A DNA stretch of 32,028 nucleotides from CAZZEX01 sp964653285 (GTDB lineage Bacteria; Chloroflexota; Anaerolineae; B4-G1): contig CAZZEX010000056.1 in assembly GCA_964653285.1 (NCBI GenBank), positions 1-32,028 on the forward strand, read 5' to 3'. The notes beneath the pieces are model-generated. The model worked only from the letters and a program-made list of their open reading frames with translations, searched no databases and was not told the origin of the DNA. Positions 1-10,286 of the stretch are shown piece after piece. The first letter of the stretch is position 1. Every line of letters starts with the position of its first letter. The position numbers were made by a program, and so were the translations under genes.

Positions 1-717
1 TTCCTGGACGACCGCCAGGGCCTCTTCGCCGCCACGTTTATGAAGGACGTGCTGGGCGCGGCGAACGTCGGCATCCTGCACGACAATTCCACCTACGCCC
101 AGGGGCTGGCCGAGCACACCAAGCGCTACGCGGAGGAAAAGGGGCTCAACGTGGCCTTCTACGACGCCATCAATCCCGAAGATACCGACTTTACGCCCAT
201 CCTCACCAACATCGGGGCCGCCGGGCTGGATGCGATCTACTTTTCCGGCTACCACGCCCAGGGCGGGCTGCTGCTCAAGCAGACCGGCGAACTGGGGCTG
301 GATATAACGTGGGTCGTGGGCAACGCCTGCAACAACCCCGAGATGATCCAGATCTCCGGGCTGGAGAACGCCGTGGGCGTCTACGTCACCACCGAGCCGC
401 TGCCCAAGGATGTGGACTACCCCGAGGCGCGGCAGTTCGTGGCCGACTTCGAGGCCGCGTATGACATGTCGCCCGACAGCGTGTGGTGGATGATGGCAGC
501 GGAGGCGTTCAACGTCGTTCGCTACGCCATCGAGCAGACCGAATCCACCGACTCGAAGGTGCTGGCTGAGTTCCTCCACAACGAGGCGAAAGACCTCAAT
601 GGCATCACGGGCCCGATCCTGGGCTGGGATGAGAAGGGAGACCGGCTGGGCACCATCCACCTGGCCTACGTCATTGACGAGAGCGGCGCGTTCGTCGTCA
701 ACCCGCAGCAGCCGTAG
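1..717 (+). CDS. livK: Branched-chain amino-acid ABC transporter substrate-binding protein, 5' partial
   Basis: The frame is open from base 1 to a TAG at 715-717, giving 238 C-terminal residues. The first in-frame ATG at 40 is internal, because coding continues upstream of it. The protein resembles the C-terminal half of periplasmic binding proteins of the Leu/Ile/Val family (Peripla_BP_6), with segments such as GADAIYFSGYH-like ligand-lobe sequence, GVYVTTEPLP and a C-terminal FVVNPQQP. Family members are usually about 380-420 residues, so roughly 40 percent, including the signal peptide, lies outside the window. In this family the protein binds the substrate outside the membrane and hands it to the LivHM permease. 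livH, livM, livG and livF follow on the same strand, which supports the call. The exact ligand (amino acid, urea, amide or other) cannot be read from the sequence. Confidence 0.9.
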   Translation, partial: FLDDRQGLFAATFMKDVLGAANVGILHDNSTYAQGLAEHTKRYAEEKGLNVAFYDAINPEDTDFTPILTNIGAAGLDAIYFSGYHAQGGLLLKQTGELGLDITWVVGNACNNPEMIQISGLENAVGVYVTTEPLPKDVDYPEARQFVADFEAAYDMSPDSVWWMMAAEAFNVVRYAIEQTESTDSKVLAEFLHNEAKDLNGITGPILGWDEKGDRLGTIHLAYVIDESGAFVVNPQQP

Positions 718-720
718 GCT

Positions 721-770
721 CGACGGCAGATTGGGGGGAGTTCGAGGGACTTCGAACTCCCCCTCCGTCG
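721..770 (+). terminator. Strong stem-loop between binding protein and livH
   Basis: Four bases after the stop codon lies an inverted repeat. GGGGGAGTTCGA (734-745) pairs with TCGAACTCCCCC (752-763), and an outer CGACGG/CCGTCG pair (721-726 / 765-770) extends the stem. Only a weak T-rich tail follows (ttgctaccttt). It may be a partial terminator or an mRNA-stabilising hairpin that lets the binding protein be made in excess over the permease, as is common in binding-protein operons. A REP-type palindrome is the alternative. Confidence 0.45.
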
Positions 771-811
771 TTGCTACCTTTCAGCCGCACGGTGGACAAT
801 CAACGCCCGCT

Positions 812-833
812 CCCTCCCCCCCGTGGGGGAGGG
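812..833. repeat. GC-rich palindrome, CCCTCCCCC / GGGGGAGGG
   Basis: A perfect 9-bp inverted repeat with a 4-base loop lies just upstream of livH. The same palindrome core occurs at 7737-7757 inside glyQS, where it is translated. The flank GGCCGGGGAAGAGG on its 3' side supplies the purine-rich ribosome-binding region of livH. Confidence 0.6.
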
Positions 834-853
834 CCGGGGAAGAGGCAAACCTC

Positions 854-1759
854 ATGCAACTCATCCAACAATTGATCAACGGCGTGACCATCGGCGCCTT
901 CTACGCGCTGGTCGCCCTGGGCTATACGATGGTCTACGGAGTCTTGAAGTTAATCAACTTTGCCCACGGCGACCTTTTTATGTGGGGAGCCTACCTGGGC
1001 CTGACCGGACTGAGTGCCTTGTTGGCCCTGCTCGCTCAGACGAGCGCGTGGGCCATCCTTCCGGTTGTCATCATTGTAATGGTCAGCGTGGCCCTTATCG
1101 GTGTGCTGATAGAGCGCGTGGCCTACCGCCCTCTGCGCACGGCGGGGCGGCTGGCTCCGGTGATCTCGGCACTGGGGGCTGCCTTCATCCTCGAAAGCCT
1201 GGCCCGCAACGTCTACGGCGCCAGTTGGAAGACCTATCCGGCCGGGATCACACCTACGGGGGGAATCACGTTGGGGGGGGGGGTGCGCGTCGGCGTGATG
1301 CAGATTATCGTCCTGGTGGTCTCGTTCCTGTTGATGGGTGGGCTGTATCTCTTTGTCCAGCGTACCCGTATCGGCACGGCCATGCGCGCCGTCTCGCTGG
1401 ACCACGACGTCTCACGGCTGATGGGGATTGACGTTGACCGCATCATTGCTATCGTCTTCCTCATCGGGCCGGGGCTGGGCGGAGTGGCTGGGCTAATCGT
1501 GGCTCTCTACTACGGCTCCTTCGACTTCACGCTGGGGTGGGTCTTTGGACTGAAGGCATTCATCGCCGCCATTATGGGCGGCATCGGCAACATCCCCGGG
1601 GCCATGCTCGGCGGCATGCTCCTCGGCATCATCGAGACGCTGGGCTCCGGGTACGTATCGCCCCAATGGAAGGACGTGATTGCCTACGTGATCCTGATCG
1701 TCATCCTGATCTTCCGCCCCACCGGGCTGCTCGGCGAGCGGGTGGCGGAGAAACTGTGA
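854..1759 (+). CDS. livH: Branched-chain amino-acid ABC transporter permease LivH
   Basis: This 301-residue, very hydrophobic membrane protein has the typical LivH start (LIQQLINGVTIGAFYALVAL), the segment YGVLKLINFAHGDLFMWGAY, and the conserved C-terminal IMGGIGNIPGAMLGG and FRPTGLLGERVAEK. These place it in the BPD_transp_2 family, one of the two permease subunits in the inner membrane. The frame is open upstream to 599, but the ATG at 854 is chosen. It is preceded by a purine-rich GGGAAGAGG, the 301-residue length fits the family, and the upstream extension is intergenic palindrome sequence. An 11-base G tract at 1273-1283 lies inside the gene and is in frame here. livM follows after 10 bases. 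Confidence 0.93.
   Translation: MQLIQQLINGVTIGAFYALVALGYTMVYGVLKLINFAHGDLFMWGAYLGLTGLSALLALLAQTSAWAILPVVIIVMVSVALIGVLIERVAYRPLRTAGRLAPVISALGAAFILESLARNVYGASWKTYPAGITPTGGITLGGGVRVGVMQIIVLVVSFLLMGGLYLFVQRTRIGTAMRAVSLDHDVSRLMGIDVDRIIAIVFLIGPGLGGVAGLIVALYYGSFDFTLGWVFGLKAFIAAIMGGIGNIPGAMLGGMLLGIIETLGSGYVSPQWKDVIAYVILIVILIFRPTGLLGERVAEKL
1273..1283 (+). repeat. Poly-G tract (11 G) inside livH
   Basis: Eleven consecutive G residues encode part of the loop sequence TLGGGVRVG near residues 140-144 of LivH. Tracts of this length are prone to slipped-strand mispairing and to sequencing error. The present length keeps the frame open. Confidence 0.9.
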
Positions 1760-1769
1760 GGAGGCAACC

Positions 1770-2777
1770 ATGACAGGACTGCTGACACGCCTCCGGAAAG
1801 CATTTTCACTCCGGCCGCTCTGGTGGCAGGTGGGCCTCGTCGTGCTGGCGATTCTGCTGCCTCTGCCGATGGGCGACTACTACCGCTCTGTGCTGTGGCG
1901 CACCGGTCTCTACATCATGTTGGGCCTGAGCCTGAACATCATCGTCGGCCACGCTGGCCTGTTCCAACTGGGCCACGCGGCCTTCTACGCGCTGGGGGCC
2001 TACACCTCCGCTCTCCTCAACCTCCACTTCCACATCCCGCTTCTCCTGACGCTACCGGCCAGCGTGGCTGTCGCGGCTCTCTTCGGCTACCTCATCACCA
2101 GGCCGATCCTGCACCTGCGCGGCGATTATCTGTGCATCGTGACCATTGCCTTCGGCGAGGTGGTGCGGTTGGTGCTGGTGAATAACCTCTTTGGCATCAC
2201 GGGCGGGGCGAACGGCCTATGCGCCATTGACCGTCCTGTTCTGTTCGGCTTCGAGTTGCGCCAGCCGATCTACCACTATTACCTCATGCTGATCTTTCTG
2301 GTCATCACCATCTTCGCCGCGTGGCGGCTGGAGAACTCCCGCCTGGGACGAGCCTGGATGTATGTGCGTGAGGACGAGGTGGCAGCCGAGGCGATGGGGA
2401 TTGACACCACTCGCGTCAAACTGCTTGCTTTCGTGTTGGGTTCCGGTTGGGCCGGGCTGGCGGGTGCGCTCTACGCGGGCAAGATCACCGTCATCTCGCC
2501 CGATCTGTCCAAGTTTATGGAATCGGTCGTGATGTTCTGCATCGTCGTTCTGGGAGGCACAGGTTCCATCCCTGGCATCTTCGTGGGCACGCTGGGCATG
2601 GTGACCCTGCCCGAACTCTCCCGTCCGCTGAAGGCGTGGCGAGATGCCTGGCTGGGTGTGGCGATGGTGGTCATGATGATCGCCCGTCCTGAAGGGTTAT
2701 GGCCCAGCCGCCGCGTGCGGCTGGAGATACGGGGCGCGAAGGAGGAAGCTCTTCCTGCTTCGGCGGCAGGCAGTTGA
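1770..2777 (+). CDS. livM: Branched-chain amino-acid ABC transporter permease LivM
   Basis: This 335-residue membrane protein has the LivM signature segments: YIMLGLSLNIIVGHAGLFQLGHAAFYALGA near residues 48-77, LRGDYLCIVTIAFGEVVRL, ITGGANGL, and the EAMGIDTTRVKLLAFVLG coupling region that contacts the ATPases. It is the second permease subunit and forms a heterodimer with LivH. The ATG at 1770 is preceded by GAGGAGG at a good distance and lies 10 bases after the livH stop. The C-terminus (about residues 310-335) is a short charged tail. Confidence 0.93.
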   Translation: MTGLLTRLRKAFSLRPLWWQVGLVVLAILLPLPMGDYYRSVLWRTGLYIMLGLSLNIIVGHAGLFQLGHAAFYALGAYTSALLNLHFHIPLLLTLPASVAVAALFGYLITRPILHLRGDYLCIVTIAFGEVVRLVLVNNLFGITGGANGLCAIDRPVLFGFELRQPIYHYYLMLIFLVITIFAAWRLENSRLGRAWMYVREDEVAAEAMGIDTTRVKLLAFVLGSGWAGLAGALYAGKITVISPDLSKFMESVVMFCIVVLGGTGSIPGIFVGTLGMVTLPELSRPLKAWRDAWLGVAMVVMMIARPEGLWPSRRVRLEIRGAKEEALPASAAGS

Positions 2778-2795
2778 TCCGGCGAGGGGAATACT

Positions 2796-3659
2796 ATGGC
2801 GATTCTAGATATCCGTAGCCTGACCAAACAGTTTGGCGGCCTGGTGGCCGTTGACGCCGTTGACTTCGAGTTGAACGAGGGGGAGATCCTGGGACTGATC
2901 GGCCCTAACGGTGCCGGGAAAACGACGATTTTTAATATGATCACTGGTATCTATCCGCCCACGGAGGGGGAAATTTTCTTCTGGGGCCAGCGTGTCGCCC
3001 ACCCTGCGATCACCTGGCGCAAGCGGCTGTCTACGCCCGCATGGTGGGTGAGTTGGCTGCCCGTCCCCACCGTAACGCGGAGATGGGATGACATCCGTAT
3101 GCTTCGGCCCCACGAGATCACAGAACGTGGCGTTGCCCGCACTTTTCAGACGATCCGGCTGTTCAACAACCTGACCGTTCTGGAGAACGTGATGGCGGGC
3201 GTGCACCACCGTACCAACGCGGGGATATTGGGGGCGCTCTTCCGGCCTCCGCCTCAGCGGGAGGAGGAGGCGCACATCGTCGCTGAGGCGGAGCGTTACC
3301 TGCAGTTCATGGGCTTGCAGGACTACCGGGATGAACTGGCGAAGAACCTGCCGTATGGCCACCAGCGGCGGCTGGAGATCGCCCGGGCGCTGGCTGCCGA
3401 GCCATCCCTCCTTATCCTGGACGAGCCGGCCGCCGGCCTCAACGAGCAAGAGACCCTGGAACTGATGGCGCTGATCCGGGAGATCCGGGACTCGGGCATC
3501 ACCATCCTGCTCATCGAGCACGATATGAAGGTGGTGATGGGCATCTGCGAGCGCATCGTCGTCCTGGACTACGGGGCGAAGATCGCCGAGGGCACGCCGG
3601 CCGAGGTGCAGCGCAACCCGCGCGTGATCGAAGCCTACCTGGGCGAGGAGGAGGTGTAA
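2796..3659 (+). CDS. livG: Branched-chain amino-acid ABC transporter ATP-binding protein LivG, with an unusual insertion
   Basis: This 287-residue ABC ATPase has Walker A GPNGAGKTT (residues 36-44), Q-loop in VARTFQTIRLF (about 113-123), the LivG-type signature YGHQRRLEIARAL in place of LSGGQ (about 187-199), Walker B LLILDEP (205-211), and a switch histidine in LLIEHDMKVV. LivG proteins are normally about 255 residues. The extra length lies between EIFFWGQ and LRPHEITERG: about 32 residues (65-100) containing AITWRKRLST and PAWWVSWLPV, where other LivG proteins run directly from the strand into the Q-loop region. The frame stays open through the insertion, so the gene is probably intact. It energises uptake together with LivF. 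Confidence 0.9.
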   Translation: MAILDIRSLTKQFGGLVAVDAVDFELNEGEILGLIGPNGAGKTTIFNMITGIYPPTEGEIFFWGQRVAHPAITWRKRLSTPAWWVSWLPVPTVTRRWDDIRMLRPHEITERGVARTFQTIRLFNNLTVLENVMAGVHHRTNAGILGALFRPPPQREEEAHIVAEAERYLQFMGLQDYRDELAKNLPYGHQRRLEIARALAAEPSLLILDEPAAGLNEQETLELMALIREIRDSGITILLIEHDMKVVMGICERIVVLDYGAKIAEGTPAEVQRNPRVIEAYLGEEEV

Positions 3660-3661
3660 CC

Positions 3662-4378
3662 GTGGCGCTGCTGAAGATCGAGAACCTGCACACCTACTAC
3701 GGTCACATCCACGCGCTGAAGGGCCTCAACCTGGAGGTAGAGGAGGGAGAAATCGTCACACTCATCGGAGCCAACGGGGCCGGCAAGACAACGACGCTAC
3801 GCACCATCTCCGGCCTGATCCGCCCCCGCGAGGGCCGGATTGAGTTCGACGGTCAGGACATCAACGGACTTCCGGCCCATCGCATCGTAGAGAGGGGTAT
3901 CTCCCAAGCGCCCGAAGGCCGCCAGGTCTTCACCACCCTGACGGTGATGGAGAACCTGAACATGGGGGCCTACACCCTGGGCGGAGACAAGGAAACTATT
4001 GAGGAGAACCGCCGCCGTGTCTTCGACCTCTTCCCCCGGCTGGAGGAGCGGAAGAACCAACTTGGCGGCACGCTCTCCGGCGGCGAGCAACAGATGCTCA
4101 CTATCGGTCGTGCGCTGATGGCCCGGCCACGCATCCTGATGATGGACGAGCCCTCGTTGGGCCTGGCCCCCATGCTCGTCAAGGCCATCTTCGAGACCAT
4201 CCAGGAGATCAACAGGCGCGGGGTGACGGTCCTGCTGGTGGAGCAGAATGCCCGCATGGCGCTCCGGCTTGCCCACAGGGGCTACGTCCTGCAGACGGGA
4301 GAGATCGTCTTGAGCGACACGGCCGCAGGACTGCGGCAGAACTCGATGGTGCAGAAGGCGTACCTGGGGATGGAGTAG
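3662..4378 (+). CDS. livF: Branched-chain amino-acid ABC transporter ATP-binding protein LivF
   Basis: This 238-residue ABC ATPase starts at GTG (3662), two bases after the livG stop, with GGAGGTG just upstream inside the end of livG. It has Walker A GANGAGKTTT, the LivF-specific ISQAPEGRQVF segment, signature LSGGEQQMLTIGRALM, Walker B ILMMDEPSLGLAPM, and the C-terminal VLLVEQNARMAL and YVLQTGEIVLSD. Length and motifs are normal for LivF. The tight spacing of livH, livM, livG and livF indicates one transcript, ending at the hairpin at 4414-4449. Confidence 0.94.
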   Translation: MALLKIENLHTYYGHIHALKGLNLEVEEGEIVTLIGANGAGKTTTLRTISGLIRPREGRIEFDGQDINGLPAHRIVERGISQAPEGRQVFTTLTVMENLNMGAYTLGGDKETIEENRRRVFDLFPRLEERKNQLGGTLSGGEQQMLTIGRALMARPRILMMDEPSLGLAPMLVKAIFETIQEINRRGVTVLLVEQNARMALRLAHRGYVLQTGEIVLSDTAAGLRQNSMVQKAYLGME

Positions 4379-4382
4379 AGGG

Positions 4383-4410
4383 CAAGTTTGCAAGTCTGCA
4401 AGTTGGCAGG
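4383..4410. repeat. Imperfect 7/8-bp tandem repeat (gcaagtt-type)
   Basis: Three to four units of the form GCAAGTTT / GCAAGTCT / GCAAGTTG lie directly after livF. It is one of several heptamer-type repeats in this window, each with a different unit. Confidence 0.55.
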
Positions 4411-4413
4411 TAG

Positions 4414-4449
4414 AAGCCTCCTGTCGGACTGTGCGCCGATGGGAGGCTT
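4414..4449. terminator. Hairpin between convergent livF and the res pseudogene
   Basis: AAGCCTCC (4414-4421) and GGAGGCTT (4442-4449) form a perfect 8-bp stem with a 20-base loop. On the + strand it is followed by TTGTGTTG. It sits between two converging transcription units, so it can serve both. The long loop makes it weaker than a classical terminator. Confidence 0.55.
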
Positions 4450-4465
4450 TGTGTTGAAGGTTGTA

Positions 4466-6059
4466 TTATGCGAGCTTTGCCCTGATCGCGCCAAAGTCTT
4501 TACCCTTCGGCATCACAAACAGGCACGTACCATCGCTCCGTTTCTCCCACAGTTTGCCGATGGCACGTTTTTCTTTCGAGTCGTCGTTGCTCCACCGATC
4601 TGCCCCTTTGTATTCGATGACGAGATACCGCCCGTCGCGCAATCGGCACACAAAGTCAGGATAGAACTTGTCGGTGGAGGTCTGCAACCAGAACGCCTGC
4701 GAGCCACGCGCCGGGTTGCGCACCCAGAACTCTACCTCTGGCAACGTGGCGATGTATTGGGCGCATTGCTCCTCCTCGCCACTGTCGAACGCCCCTATCT
4801 GGGGATAATAATGCTTCTTGAGGTCGTAATTGCCTTTGTAGGGCCGATTGTAGGGATAGCGTTGGGGATCGTAGGTGAAGCAACATTCTGGCGTGACCGT
4901 CAGGAGCCGTTCTGCACCAGGCCATCAATCAGGCTTTCGGCGGTCGCTGCAAAGTTAGCCGAGGCGGCGTATGCATAAGCCCGGTTGAGCGCTTCTTGCT
5001 GCTTGCGTTTGACGTGCGGCAGACGCATCACGCGCCCCAGGATTTGCTCTACGGCGGTGCCGGAACTCATCTCCGCCACCGAGCAGAGCACGTAGGCAAA
5101 GGGACAATCCCAGCCCTCGCGCAATGCCTGGATGGTGATCACAAAGCGGATGGGGCAGCCTTCAGCCAGGATGTCTACCCCTTCCAATCCCCTATCGCTG
5201 CCGGTGGCGCGGGCGATCTGCTCCGGCGGGACGTTGAAATCCTCTCTCAAACACTGTTCCACCACTTCTACGGTGACGGGGTTCTTGCCCCGCCTGGGTT
5301 GAGCCTGCAGCAGCATGATGGGCCGGACGAATTCGTCGGTAGCCTGTCTCTCCGTTTTGGCGCGGGCGTTCAGTTCGTTGAGCTTGGCGATGGCGTCGGC
5401 CAGCAGTTCGCGCCAGTTGGGGCGCGTCTCCAACAGGATGGGCATTTTGATCATGTCCTCCGCTGTCGTACGTCTCTAGGTCATCCAACGCCGCCCGGGG
5501 ATAGCCAGAAAAGTGATCCATCAGCGCGCCCGACGACTCATACACCTTGCGTCCCTCGGTATCCTCCACGCGGAAGGCCTGGATGGTGGAGACGACGATG
5601 GTGGTGCTGGTGTTGAGCGCGGCGCGGGTGACGGAGAGCGCCGTGCCGACATCAAGGATGGTGGCTGCGCCCAGTTTTTCTTCCAGCGCGATCCGGTAGG
5701 GGTGGCGACGATCTTTCAGCGCGTCCAGCGTCTGCTCGCGGATGGCGTTAGAGGGCACCAGCCAGAGCACGACGCTTTGGTCGGCTTGCAGCAGGTCTTT
5801 GGTGGCGCAGGCGACCGCGTGGCAGGCGACGAACGTCTTGCCGCCGCCGGTGGGGATGCGCAGGCAAGACGTAGGGCAAGCCCGCCAGTTCTGGGATGGG
5901 ATTGTAGGGCAGCCCCACGCCAAAGGTGTCGAGCGTGCATTGGTAAAAGGCGACGTTGGCCGCGTCGGACGCGCCAACGCTATTTAGTTGGACGCAGGTG
6001 CGAAAGTATTGGCGCAGCGCGTCGAGCGCGTGCTGTTGGTATTCGCGGAGTGTGAACAT
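4466..6059 (-). pseudogene. res: Type III restriction enzyme Res subunit (helicase + nuclease), degraded
   Basis: Reading from 6059 down, the pieces are: a start with MFTLREYQQHALDALRQYF; GVGLPYNPIPELAGLPYV; then CLRIPTGGGKTFVAC (Walker A), one frame away because of a single extra base at about 5866-5867; LWLVPSNAIREQTLDAL (motif Ia region); and ALMDHFSGYPRAALDDLE. At about 5460-5475 the sequence jumps to EDMIKMPILLETRPNW in another frame. The stretch that normally carries the DEAH box and the TATP motif is missing. ALREGWDCPFAYVL and QILGRVMRLP (motifs V and VI) follow. A second frameshift near 4907 leads to LLTVTPECCFTYDP and a C-terminal nuclease-like PDFVCRL...VIEYKGAD. Without motif II it cannot be an active helicase. 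This fits a Res subunit whose partner mod survives only as a fragment at 7041-7106. Confidence 0.85.
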
Positions 6060-6098
6060 TGTGCCGTATCCTTCGATTGGTTGGTGTGGGATCGCCCC

Positions 6099-6378
6099 CA
6101 CGGTAGGGGCTGGGCTTGTCCCTGCCCGGGCGGGGCGCCCACAAGCGGGGTACCCACAAGCGGGGCGCCCACAAGCGGGGCGCCCACAAGCGGGGCGCCC
6201 ACAAGGGGGGCGCCCACAAGGGGCGCCCACAAGCGGGGTGCCCACAAGGGGCGCCCACAAGGGGCGCCCACAAGGGGGGTGCCCACAAGCGAGGCGCCCA
6301 CAAGCGGGGCGCCCACAAGCGGGGCGCCCACAAGGGGCGCCCACAAGCGGGGCGCCCACAAGGGGCGCCCCTACCGTG
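6099..6378. mobile_element. REP/MITE-like element: tandem array bounded by 12-bp perfect inverted repeats
   Basis: CACGGTAGGGGC (6099-6110) and its exact reverse complement GCCCCTACCGTG (6367-6378) enclose the 16-unit array at 6131-6362. The left end (6103-6128) matches the reverse complement of part of the palindrome at 6639-6664 inside the neighbouring transposase gene, so both belong to one REP family. The right inverted repeat covers the stop codon of the transposase gene. No protein-coding content is likely. This looks like a non-autonomous element served by the adjacent RAYT, with a repeat array grown inside it. Confidence 0.65.
6131..6362. repeat. GC-rich tandem array, 16 units of 15 or 13 bp
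   Basis: Twelve 15-bp units (consensus CGGGGCGCCCACAAG) and four 13-bp units (GGGCGCCCACAAG) follow each other without spacers, 232 bp in all. Each unit contains the palindrome GGCGCC or a near variant (GGTACC, GGTGCC). All six frames run open through most of it only because stop codons are absent from the unit. The mix of 15 and 13 bp units changes frame repeatedly, which argues against coding. Confidence 0.9.
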
Positions 6379-6949
6379 CCGTGGCGGGATTCTCTGCGTC
6401 ATTGAGCCAATGGGCCGGGTTGTCGTAGATGTATTGCCGAATGGCGTTCAATTCCCGTTCGTTGCGGATGATGCGTTCGTGATAATTGCGTTGCCACAAT
6501 CGTTTGTCGAACGGCGGCCACCCCAATTCCCGCACACCACGGATGTAGGCATTGGTGACCAGGGATTTGAACGCACCAACGATATCGCCCAGCGTTGGGC
6601 GTTGTGCGGTAGGGGCGACCCTCGTGGTCGCCCCGTTTGGGGCAGAGACAAGCCCTGCCCCTACGTTGTTGTCGGAATCCGTGATGGTCACAATCGCGTG
6701 GAAATGGTTGGGCATCACGACGTAGGCATCCAATTCGATACTGGAAAACCGTTCCCGCAACTGTTCCCATTCTGTCTGTACCATTCGACCGGCGTCATTC
6801 AATACCATTTTGCTGTTTACGATCTCGCCGAACCGGCTTTCGCGGTTCTGGGTACAGATGGTGATGAAGTACGCGCCCGCCTGCGCGTAATCGTATCCTT
6901 TCAGACGGATGGAACGGCGATGGTGTTTGTCGGGATCATATCGTGGCAT
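6371..6949 (-). CDS. REP-associated tyrosine transposase (RAYT, Y1 family)
   Basis: The 192-residue protein starts MPRYDPDKHHRR at ATG 6949. Motifs in order are GAYFITICTQNR (about 25-36), the HUH motif in YVVMPNHFHAIVTI (H82 and H84), VGAFKSL (124-130), and the catalytic tyrosine in LWQRNYHERIIRNE (Y156), ending with IYDNPAHW. Y1 HUH enzymes cut single-stranded DNA at REP palindromes. Two features tie this one to local repeats. The stop codon TAG lies inside the inverted repeat at 6367-6378. Residues 96-114 (NNVGAGLVSAPNGATTRV) are encoded by a complete REP palindrome at 6609-6664 that keeps the frame. GTAGGGGCG also occurs 12 bases upstream of the start (6961-6969), so the gene is flanked by outward-facing repeats. 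It sits in the former mod gene of a type III restriction locus. Confidence 0.88.
   Translation of the reverse strand: MPRYDPDKHHRRSIRLKGYDYAQAGAYFITICTQNRESRFGEIVNSKMVLNDAGRMVQTEWEQLRERFSSIELDAYVVMPNHFHAIVTITDSDNNVGAGLVSAPNGATTRVAPTAQRPTLGDIVGAFKSLVTNAYIRGVRELGWPPFDKRLWQRNYHERIIRNERELNAIRQYIYDNPAHWLNDAENPATAR
6609..6664. repeat. REP palindrome inside the RAYT gene
   Basis: An outer inverted repeat GTAGGGGC / GCCCCTAC (6609-6616 / 6657-6664) encloses two hairpins. The first is GGGGCGACC / GGTCGCCCC (6612-6620 / 6626-6634). The second is GGGGCAG / CTGCCCC (6639-6645 / 6655-6661). Related ends occur at 6103, 6367-6374 and 6961-6969. The element is translated as part of the transposase. Confidence 0.8.
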
Positions 6950-7040
6950 GGTTTTCCTCTGTAGGGGCGACGCATTCCCCGTTAGGCGTTCTGATGACTT
7001 GGGCACTGCCCATGGGGAATTGCCCATTGTATCCAGAGTG

Positions 7041-7106
7041 TTGGAAGGGCACTTCTTTGTGGTGTTCGACAACGGCTTCTTTGCCGATCCAGTTCAAAGT
7101 CGGCAT
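7041..7106 (-). pseudogene. mod: N-terminal remnant of a type III DNA methyltransferase (mod)
   Basis: From ATG at 7106 the - strand reads MPTLNWIGKEAVVEHHKEVPFQ, a very typical start of adenine-specific (type III Mod / site-specific) DNA methyltransferases. A GGGAG ribosome-binding site lies 7 bases upstream. After about 22 codons the similarity stops, and the sequence runs into the upstream flank of the RAYT gene. The rest of mod, normally 500 or more codons with the DPPY motif, is absent. The order mod remnant - RAYT - array - res pseudogene is that of a type III operon whose methyltransferase was lost. Confidence 0.72.
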
Positions 7107-7190
7107 GCAGAACTCCCGTGTCTTTTCAACAAGATGGGGCAGGACCTCCGAGGTTTACAGATTTGTGCTCCTCAAGCAACGGGATTGGAA

Positions 7191-10282
<3,092 letters not shown>

Positions 10283-10286
<4 letters not shown>

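Noticed and set aside
599..853. Longer N-terminus for livH
   Set aside because: The extension covers the end of the binding-protein gene, a hairpin and a palindrome, and gives a non-membrane, low-complexity sequence. ATG 854 gives the normal family start.
4388..4978. A + strand gene opposite the res pseudogene
   Set aside because: It is the complement of sequence that clearly encodes the Res C-terminal part on the - strand, and it resembles no family.
6131..6362. CRISPR array
   Set aside because: Units of 13-15 bp follow each other without spacers, and no cas gene is nearby.
5956..6405. Long open frames on both strands over the tandem array (Gly/Arg/Pro/Ala-rich repeat proteins)
   Set aside because: They come from a repeat unit without stop codons. 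The mix of 13- and 15-bp units changes the frame, there are no ribosome-binding sites, and the region is bounded by inverted repeats.
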